DNA of 64,000 bases, taken from positions 1 to 64,000 of the forward strand of contig JAODUP010000898.1 in assembly GCA_025642065.1 (NCBI GenBank). The letters run 5' to 3'. Source of the stretch: Paralvinella palmiformis. Taxonomy: Eukaryota > Annelida > Polychaeta > Terebellida > Alvinellidae. Made by a program: the position numbers and the translations under genes. The notes beneath the pieces are model-generated. The model searched no databases. It saw only the letters and a list, made by a program, of their open reading frames with translations, and was not told where the DNA came from. Below, piece after piece: positions 55,885-64,000 of the stretch; within the stretch, counting starts at the first letter, position 1, and each line of letters opens with the position of its first letter.

Positions 55885-56639
55885 TGGTGAAACCTTACAT
55901 ACAATTGCGTCACTGGTGAATTTGAGTTCTGTTTTGTAACAGTTTTAGCTGAAGGTATCTGAGTCGGCTATTACATATTACTTTTGAATTAATAATATAT
56001 TTGGGAGTTTTGTAGATAAACTGACAATTTCTTATCGGATCATAGAATACGGTGAACTAAGTTGAATTAGTTATTGTCACATAATTGAGCACGTGATACG
56101 TTACTCATAATCGTAGTGGATGATCACAGCCGGTGCATCAATAAGGTTTTATTTCGAAGAATAAGACACAAACAGAACGGGATATTGAGATATGAGGTAT
56201 TAAACAGACATGGGAATGTAGCGAGATATTCTCAGATAGAGATTGGAGTAAAATGCACCATTAGCTATGACTATGACTGAGCAAATGTTTGGTCGCTGAA
56301 ATTCTGACAAACCACAATATCTACTACTAACCGCGAGGAAGAAACTTAGTAAAGTGGTAATCACAAGAAACATACTGACGTATTAGTTGTTTAATTGTTT
56401 TAAGACTCTGAAGTGATTTAAGGTATGCATAAATTATGCACAGCTAAATTGAAGTTGTCAAACTGAAAACAAGGGACATTGTCAAAAGCGCCGACTTGGA
56501 TTGAAACAAAACTAGTGTAGGTTAAAACTAAACGTATTTCAATTAAATTCTATATCTAACTAGATATCTTTGGCTGGTTAACTTGATTTAATTTAGCGCC
56601 ATTTATCTAAGTCATATATTCGCCCCGCCTCACGCTGTG

Positions 56640-57353
56640 TCATGTGCTTGATGGGAGAGAACTTTCGAAGGGGATTTCCCAACGAAAGACCTCTGCCTGG
56701 GAATTATGTACCCAACAATCAGGGCCGTGGTGTCACAGATCAAGACCCTGCAGGAGGACACAGGACTCACTCCTTACCTGGACCAGGTTGAGACACTCAT
56801 AACTGGTGCAAATAAATTCCAAGGAATAAAGCTTCGTAATTCACCCCAGATAATTTCTAGTTTCCAGAAAGGATATAAGGACTTCCTAGCTTGTCAACAT
56901 TCTTGTGCAAATAGAGAAGCGTTACCCAGAGTCTGCTGTTGATACCCTCCATGCATTATCTGTACTGGGCCTACGTAGACTGAATGGTATGTCAGAGGAA
57001 GATGCTGGCAAACTTGGCAATGATGAAATTGTCATGTTGAGTGAAAAGTATGGACAGGGGATGAACCATATATTGAAGCATCCTAGACTCACCAGGCGTG
57101 GGCTATGCTGAAGACTTTGGTCAGGTCCCAACACGCACTACCCTACAGAGTCACTTCCAGTTTTGTGGAACATCATCAACACTCACCACAGGATATGTTT
57201 CCAAACCTGTTGATCCTGGCATCGATGGCAGTGGTATTTTCAGTCCACACTGCAGATGTAGAGAGGGGGTTTTCAGCACAGAACAAATTGAAAACCCATC
57301 TCCGTAACAGACTGTCCAGTCAGAGACTAAAGACCATAGCAATAATCAAATAG
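56640..57353 (+). pseudogene. hAT transposase C-terminal relic, copy B
   Basis: Frames 56706-56942, 56905-57111 and 57105-57353 match the copy at 15678-16361, including the two frame changes and the end 'LKTIAIIK'. Before 'MYPTIRAVVSQIKTLQEDTG' it has about 30 bp more ('ttcccaacgaaagacctctg') than copy A, so copy A has a deletion there. Confidence 0.8.
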
Positions 57354-57485
57354 GAGGTCCCTCACTGGCGGGACTTCAGCTATGATGAGGCCCTCTCAGT
57401 AGTCGGGAGGGGGAAGGATAGACTAAAAACTGTGTAAAACAAATAAATATACCATTTTTTCAAATGTTAGTACTGTGTTTATACT

Positions 57486-57488
<3 letters not shown>

Positions 57489-57527
<39 letters not shown>

Positions 57528-57603
57528 TAGATTGATGGCAGCCAGTGAAGTGAACTTTTTTTATAAAGAAATATATTATTGTGAATGTATGTCACTGGCT
57601 ACA

Positions 57604-57632
<29 letters not shown>
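57489..57632. repeat. (TA)n microsatellites, copy B
   Basis: (TA)n at about 57489-57524 and 57606-57632, shorter than in copy A. Confidence 0.9.
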
Positions 57633-57640
<8 letters not shown>

Positions 57641-58137
57641 ACATTGTACTAATATTTTCAGGTTCATTGAAGTTAATAAGGAGAGATTTTGTTATTAATA
57701 AACTTATAAACATTTGCATTGCAATCTTGGTGGTACATGTCCCCTAAATTTCAAATCCCAGTTCAAACACTGCACACAGTAAGTTTTTGGTTTTGTAATG
57801 CCAAATCAATGCCCTGTTATCCAATTATGGTGTATTACTAGATAATAAAATCCTGCAATGAAGCAACATATTATTTTTCTAGCATTTCTGATCAAATGCA
57901 TATGTATTGTAGGCCTATTCGTGCCTATTGCTATATCCGATATTGTATCTGCTGAACCTATGAATAAGACAATGACATTTTGTTGATTTTAGCATATTGG
58001 AAAATATAAATAATTTGATTTCTCAGGATGATTATCATTTTTCCTTTCAGGAATGAATGAAGCCTCTACAGAAATATTTGGAGTCAGATGCCATTTCAAC
58101 ACAGTTTATTTCAAATTAAAAACCGTCAGATAGAGAC

Positions 58138-58690
58138 ATGGCTAGAGTACAGAGAGCAGCGAAAAGGTGTAGAATAACTCTAGAAAATTTTGTAACATAT
58201 GTGGTTAGAGATACAGAGGTGGGGGCCATTGAGGAGGTAACTGCTGAGGCTGATACCATTTAGGAGCCAGAAGTTAAAACAGTGACTTTGAATTCCCTCA
58301 GAATGTTTATAAGGGATAATGGTGTCATCCACTATTATACAGACTTGGAGACATATGAGACATTACTGTTTGTTCTGAGACACCAGGACCTGAAGTGCAT
58401 GTGTTGAATTATATGTGTGGAACCATATCCCAGACAGAAGTTGTTGATCAGTTTTTCCTGGCTATACAACACATTTTGAATTATCAAATCTCTTTAACAA
58501 ATCCGAGTCAGATGTGTACAACATTTTTGTACATGGACCCGCTTCATTTCATTGCAGTGGATAGAGTTATCCCTATGGCCTGACTGTGATGTGGTACATT
58601 TCTTTGCACCAGATGGTTTCAAAGCCAAATTCGCTACCCACAAGAGTAATTGCTGACGGTACTGAATGCCTCATGAATTTGTAATACTGG
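58138..58690 (+). pseudogene. DDE_Tnp_4-type transposase relic, copy B
   Basis: ATG at 58138 gives MARVQRAAKRCRITLENFVT and continues with one stop through 'RDNGVIHYYTDLETYETLLF'. This is a longer open N-terminal part than in copy A. Further on, changing frames give 'QISLTNPSQMC', and near 58650 'VIADGTECL', in which the catalytic Asp that is Gly in copy A is kept. The block 'WP..D' is damaged here. Copies A and B thus preserve different parts. Confidence 0.68.
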
Positions 58691-59424
58691 GTGATGGTGT
58701 ATTTGCTATATATTGTTAAATAAATAATTGGAATATAAAACCAGTTTTGTTACAGATTGCTAGTTTGTTGAATGAGAACAATATTTAGCTATCAGACTCT
58801 AACTTATGGTGAATAAACTTGGTGTGCAAAAAATATCTTTCTATTAACTAAACATACTGTTTCCCATTCACAAAAAAGACATATTCACATGAACAACTTT
58901 ATCCAGCTTTTTACTCATACATATTTAATTATAACAAACTGTCCATCTCTCTTTTTTTATTACATCTGTGCTCTAATATTCTACTTATCAAGTTAAACAG
59001 GATCATTCCTATTTTTGGACCTATTGGTATGCTAGACAGATAAGCTCTGATTTATTAAATACCGAGGATTATATAACATCTTATTTGTTATGGAGTGATT
59101 AATAATGAATAATTATTTTCAAACATATACACACTATTTTGATTAATTCCTTCAGGGCAGGAGTCAAATAGTAAATGCATTTGACTATATAAGCATTGTT
59201 ACAAGCTCTGATAGAAAGTTTAACTTTATAGCATGAGTGTGTCATAGGCTTAAAAATTAGTTGTTAGAAAATGCAAGTCCCTGGGTGCACAAAGTAGTTT
59301 TAGACCGGATTTCTCTGTGCTGCCACCTAGTGAATGCCCCACAGAATTCCCCATAACATTATAGTGGCGTTTTGAATATCCCAGTGAGATATTAAATTCA
59401 GAACGAGAGTCAGGGAATTCCCCG

Positions 59425-59432
59425 TGACGTCA
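59425..59432. promoter_or_regulatory. Consensus CRE (TGACGTCA)
   Basis: A full palindromic cAMP-response element 50 bp before the ATG at 59482, in a locally GC-richer stretch (59400-59520). Full CRE sites near starts are typical of TATA-less promoters. One 8-mer can occur by chance. Confidence 0.5.
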
Positions 59433-59481
59433 GAACGATTCCCGAAACGAGACTAGGGATTTTCCCAACGACGAAAGAGCG

Positions 59482-59545
59482 ATGGCGCAGCAGAGTTCTG
59501 CTGAAGAAGTATTACAATTAAAAGGCGAGATTGAATACCTATCTG
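59482..59545 (+). CDS. Candidate first coding exon, coiled-coil start
   Basis: ATG at 59482 (context gcgATGG) opens 21 codons, MAQQSSAEEVLQLKGEIEYL then S, and ends at a donor TCTG|GTATGT. The peptide is helical with heptad-like Leu/Ile. A stop follows soon in the intron, so the frame is meaningful only if spliced. No second exon was identified before the window ends. With the CRE upstream it makes a plausible promoter plus exon 1 of an unknown gene. Confidence 0.45.
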
Positions 59546-62432
59546 GTATGTTCTACTAATTGTTTTTTTTGGGTTAAAATCAAGTATCATATAACTTCCG
59601 CGATTTAATATTACTTATAGGTTTAACACAATTATAGTTTTAACAGACGGTACTTTAAAAAACCTGTTTTAATTTATTTGAAGTTGAACTCGGAACTGAT
59701 TTACAGAACTGACATTTATTTTTAAATACCATTTACGCATGCATGCAGTAGATATAAAGCAGTATTAAAATACAATATTGGCAATGGAAATTGAAGGGTC
59801 AGTGTAGGCGAAGCTGTCTTCACACTAATAACTAATCCCAACATATGATATGACATGTAGATCTACAGACTCCAGGTTTTTATTTAAAATTGTTTATTAG
59901 GTTAAATGTAAAAATAGCGTTGAAAGAGCCTGAATTAAATAGTCTGAGGCACGCCAGAGGAAGAGTGACAGGGTCATGGGACTATAACATTTTTATTGTA
60001 AAGCAAGGTCAAGTAATGTTGTGAAGAAAAAGTAATACAGTGTTAAGTTCTAGGAACTGTATAAAATTCCAGAACTAATAAGTTTAAAGTCTAAGACACA
60101 GTAGTACACCTCGTAGTTGTAGAGCTTATTTATATCGACACACACGCATGAAAAAAACTTGCATACATTTAGAGCACTTAGAGTAATGTATTGACCTGAA
60201 AAATTTCTTTCAGGTTACTGGACTAATTCCATTAAAAGTATAACTAGCGTAACCAGAAATAAAACGCATGTGTATAATGGCTCACATACATTTAGACTAC
60301 AGGTCTAAACGTACAGCTTTTATATAATTAATTCGGAGTCATTATTCACCCGGCTGCCAATTCCCCAGTGAAGGTTTTGTCTCCTGCCCACCTAACAAAG
60401 ATTCAGTTTTTGCTGCTTGCACACCAGACCAAGAACACCGGCAGTCCCGCTTGGACACTGGCATTCCCTGTTTTACTAACAACTGGTGGGAGATGGAGTG
60501 GTGAGCATTGAGGAGCTGTCGGTTGGCCAGAAATTTATTAAATAGCTCGATTTTTAGGCCTATTTTGACAAATTAAGTTCACCAAAGATAACTGTCAAAC
60601 CATCATAATTTCTAATAAACATTTAGGCACATTTGCCAGAAAAAGTAATGCGTCTTCATTTTGCAATGCTGGCTGAACAAGAAGAATAATTAGGTTGTAT
60701 ACCCAAACCTGGCTGCCAGGTAAACAGTCGCTGATACTTTACTTCAGGACCCGGCTGCCGAGTAAATAATACCAGCCTAATTAATTTTGGAATGTAACCT
60801 AGTTTTTGAAACAATATTTACATCTTTTATTTGACCATTTCACTGAATTAGAATATGATGATAATATGAAATGTTTCAATTGTTTCTTGAAAAGCTTCGT
60901 AAATAAACATTTGAGATAACATTACATCACCTATTCCATGTAACAGGGAATTTATATAGTGGCAACTTTCCTTCAAAGGTGGATTTACATTGCTCAATGT
61001 ACATTTGGTTAGATTGTTGGTCTGGTAACCTTCCTGAATTTCATAATTAAACTTATAGGTTTGTCAAACTACATAGGTAATATAAAGATATAGTCATCAG
61101 GCACGGGGATATTACAGGACTACAATAGTCGATTACAATCACTTCACAATACAAAGATTATCATTACATTAATACTTAATATAACTGATTGCAATTACGT
61201 TTTAAGTAATCCTGATTACAATCATGAATACGATATATATAACACAGTGACAGAGTGAATGTAATACTTCATCTTTATTCACTCACCTTCATATATAATA
61301 CCGATATAAACACTTATAGAAGTGGATTTTATTGATCTGGTGAATCAGTGTAACTTGTATAAAGACATGAAATTAAAAATGTTTATAAAAACATTATATT
61401 AATTTAAATGACCACAAATATTATTACATAGGATAATTATAATATATATACAAGAAATATAGTTTATAAACTCACTGCAGGTTAAGATTGGATTGAATCC
61501 ACATAATATTGCTTTTTCAAGGCTATGAGTATGATAGCATAGATCATTAGATGTTTTGGCATAATATAACATGGTATATAGTTAAAAACCTTATGTAATC
61601 ATGAAATTAATCACACATTCGGCCTTTTCAATAGCATCCAACGTCTGATGCTATACTTTTCAGCAGAAAAACAGTCAGATACTTTGGTTTTAGCGAAAAA
61701 GTGGCCTAGAATGCACCAAATAGTCCATTTTCTCCAACTTTTTTAGAGGAGATCCCCATACCCAGCCTTTCAATGGAAAAGGGCCACTACTATGTTAGTG
61801 TGACTACTACTACCCCGCAGTCAGCCCTTCCAGTACTTTTTGTAACAGGTCTTCTACTCTATTCCCTACTGAAAAAAGCTGCTTGTTATGACAGTTAAAT
61901 TTTGACTACTGACTACTTTTCATATAACCGTAAAACCTCTTTATTAGCAGATTATTCTAGAGCATTCATAGAATAAAGACGTTAATCTACTGGCAGTTTT
62001 CCTTTTGGTTTTGGGCAATAAGTTGAGTCTGGCTGCAGCTTGGCCTGAGAAAGTCGAGCTTCTCTACAGTAAACCCATATAAAAGTGTACTGACAATAAC
62101 AATTCTGTATACACATAGACAGGTATGTCTTAATACAAATAGTGAATGTGCTATAAGTGTGATATGTGAATTCTAGTTTACTTAACTCTCGGAGAAGTAA
62201 TATTAATGTGTAACTGTAAAACTAGATTTTGAATTGTCAGTTGTTTTTAATATTTCCGCTAATTGGTGGTAATAGCAGGGTCGGGTTGACTTTTGGTTTT
62301 GTTCAGGTGCAATAATGGTTAGATTTGTATGTGACTTGGGATGTAACATATTAAAGACATTCCTAGATGCAGTAGCATCTAATTTTTTTATTAATCTAGT
62401 TGGTCTTATAATTGAAAAAAAAATTATGTTTA
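59546..62432. other. Probable intron, no supported exon
   Basis: AT-rich. Words 'cccggctgcc' (60349, 60752) and 'cctggctgcc' (60707) recur, and a worn hairpin of the CATTGACCT type is at 60189-60218. I see no exon of the candidate gene begun at 59482. Confidence 0.4.
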
Positions 62433-62560
62433 ATATTGAGCTGTGATAGTGCAGTTAGTTAGAGTGTAGGACTCGTAGCTGAAGGGTTGTGGGTTCGAGG
62501 CTCCGGGAGCTGCAATGCTGTCATGTGGCGACTGGTTCACTCATCCATGAAAATGAGAAC
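62433..62560 (+). repeat. tRNA-derived SINE
   Basis: 'gtgatagtgcagttagttag' as A-box and 'tgggttcgaggctccggg' as B-box, about 45 nt apart. The A-box to B-box distance and a long unrelated body argue for a SINE. Confidence 0.6.
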
Positions 62561-63060
62561 CTGACAGGATGTGATGGCTATGTGTTTGAGTAATACTTTG
62601 CGCCTTTAATGGTAGCATGCGATGTATGCTCCCTTGGGAGTTTAGATGTGTGTTGGGTAGAAACAGGTTTGAGTCAGGGATAATAATATTGTACAGCACC
62701 TCAGAACATGAATCCACTAACATGCATTATTATTATTATATATAGAGATACCACTATGTTGGGATCTTTGGCAGCCTCTCACCATAAAATGGTGCACGTT
62801 GTTGTGGAACATTATGAGAGGGTCTGTTATCATGTGGAATACTAAATATATCTGATTTTCAATATAATAAATTCAAGTGGGCTGAAATATGCTCCCAAAA
62901 AGTTGAGTAGACCGATACTTTGAGTTGCAGCAGTGATTTCTTCATTATGTACTCCTCATTATTTACAAGAAAGTCTTATTGATTGGTTGATGTATGCAGA
63001 ACACGAATCATTCTTTTGCCTCATCAATTCATCCTGCGAGTGGCCATGGCTCTTACCAGA

Positions 63061-64000
63061 TTATTATTATATACCATATTTATATAGCACTCTTTTCATA
63101 AACTATATCATGTTCAAAAGTGCTTTACAAGAAATATCAACGTAAAATGTTAAAATGACATGAAATAATATATATTAAATGTAAAATAAAATATTACAAT
63201 ACAGTTGTGATTGACTTTTTTGACGTAATAGTATGATTAAAAAAAGACAAATAAAATAAACTTAATCAACTGAATTAAATCGTTATAATATACTGATATA
63301 ATAATATATCCAACTGCTATTATCTAGAAGATAAAAATAGAATATAAACATGTTATATATACACATTATTAAGGATGACTAGATTAGTTCAATGGCTATA
63401 GTGAACTAGAAAATAATGTGTTTTAAAGTTTTTTGAAAGTCTCTGTTGTCTTACATTTTCTAATATTGGCTGGCAGTCCATTTCAGAGACTGGGTACTGC
63501 ATAAGTAAAACATCTGTGGCCATATACTGTGGTCTGTATCTTAGGTACTACCACTAATTGTGTATTCTGGGATCTTAGGGTCCTGCCTGGTGTATACATC
63601 TGTAACATGTCTCTCAAATACACAGGATATCGATCGTGCAATGCCTTATGCATGTGGGCCAGAAGTTTAAACTGAGCACAGTATTTTACTGGCAGCCAAT
63701 GGAGTTTCTTTAACACAGGTGTGATATGATTATGTCTAGCTGTTCTAGTCACAATGCGAGCTGCCGTGTTCTGTACACGTTGCAGCTTACTGATCATGGA
63801 TGAGCGCATTACAATAGTCCAGTCTCGACATTACAAGCCCATGCACCAATGACTTAGTAGCATCGTTAGATAGATAATGTCTGATATGCCCAATGCTGTG
63901 CAGTTGTGCATATCCAGATCTGCATATGGAAGCGACTTGTGTCATTGTCATGTTTGATTCCAACATGACACCTAGATTACGCACACATATTATGGGTGTT
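63061..64000 (-). pseudogene. CR1/L2-like LINE, 3' part, running off the window
   Basis: The - strand frames at 63787-63984 and 63483-63809 read 'RNLGVMLESNMTMTQVASIC', 'HIRHYLSNDATKSLVHGLVM', 'SRLDYCNALI', then 'KLQRVQNTAARIVTRTARHN' and 'ITPVLKKLHWLPVKYCAQFK'. This is the C-terminal region of a CR1/L2-like ORF2 with the exact block order. The 3' end has 'AAGAGTGCTATATAAATATG' and (ATT)n at 63061. One frame change at about 63800; otherwise fairly fresh. The RT palm would lie beyond 64000. Confidence 0.9.

Larger units (their letters stand above)
50301..59397 (+). repeat. Duplicated 4.5-kb block, copy B, interrupted
   Basis: Homologous to 14128-18638. The left part is 50301-50950 and the right part is about 55885-59397. 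Between them lies 4.9 kb of nested insertions: MULE 50951-53770, with SINE C inside its right border, and unit U 53781-55884. Coding relics in the right part share frame changes with copy A. The right end differs: copy B goes on into a CRE and a candidate first exon. Confidence 0.85.

Overview
This window is eukaryotic nuclear DNA from an animal, most probably a mollusc or another lophotrochozoan marine invertebrate. The reasons are spliced GT-AG exons, an AT-rich background full of (TA)n, (TG)n and (ATT)n microsatellites, several families of tRNA-derived SINEs, and a mix of Penelope, CR1/L2-like LINE, Gypsy, hAT, MULE and DDE_Tnp_4-type elements. The species call is inference, because no species marker is visible.

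Only one host gene can be assembled. It is a five-exon monocarboxylate transporter-like (SLC16/MFS) gene on the + strand, with coding exons 33034-33544, 35168-35311, 38738-39451, 40620-40745 and 42124-42266. All four junctions are phase 1, and the spliced product is 545 residues. A 20-codon upstream reading frame ends by overlapping its start codon. Weaker host-gene traces are a two-exon piece with a DUF4806-like end (12832-13444), a short coiled-coil terminal exon on the - strand (9658-9789), a THAP half-domain exon (18996-19190), and a probable first coding exon behind a consensus CRE site (59482-59545).

The rest is transposon history. From 1 to 14 kb there are SINEs, a Penelope remnant (6.4-7.1 kb) and a CR1/L2-like LINE (7.6-9.0 kb). 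From 14.1 to 18.6 kb lies a block with hAT and DDE_Tnp_4 transposase relics; a second copy lies at 50.3-59.4 kb. The second copy is split by 4.9 kb of nested insertions: a 2-kb non-coding unit, a MULE with PHD-like and FLYWCH domains, and a SINE. The first copy preserves the empty site. From 19.2 to 23.9 kb is a Gypsy element with 144-bp LTRs, a tRNA-Ser(GCT)-type primer site and a SINE nested in its protease region. From 24.6 to 32.8 kb are SINE, Gypsy and LINE fragments and hairpin repeats. The transporter introns hold SINEs and LINE tails. Just beyond its stop codon is a tandem duplication in which one unit carries a SINE with a 16-bp target duplication and the other carries the empty site. 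From 44.6 to 50 kb are a textbook hAT MITE with an 8-bp target duplication, a hAT relic and LINE pieces. The window ends inside another - strand LINE.

I found no wholly new enzyme system. The most informative content is the set of nested and duplicated elements with readable empty sites, plus the uncharacterised 2-kb unit and hairpin-bearing repeats. Nearly every transposon frame is broken, and some breaks may be assembly indels.
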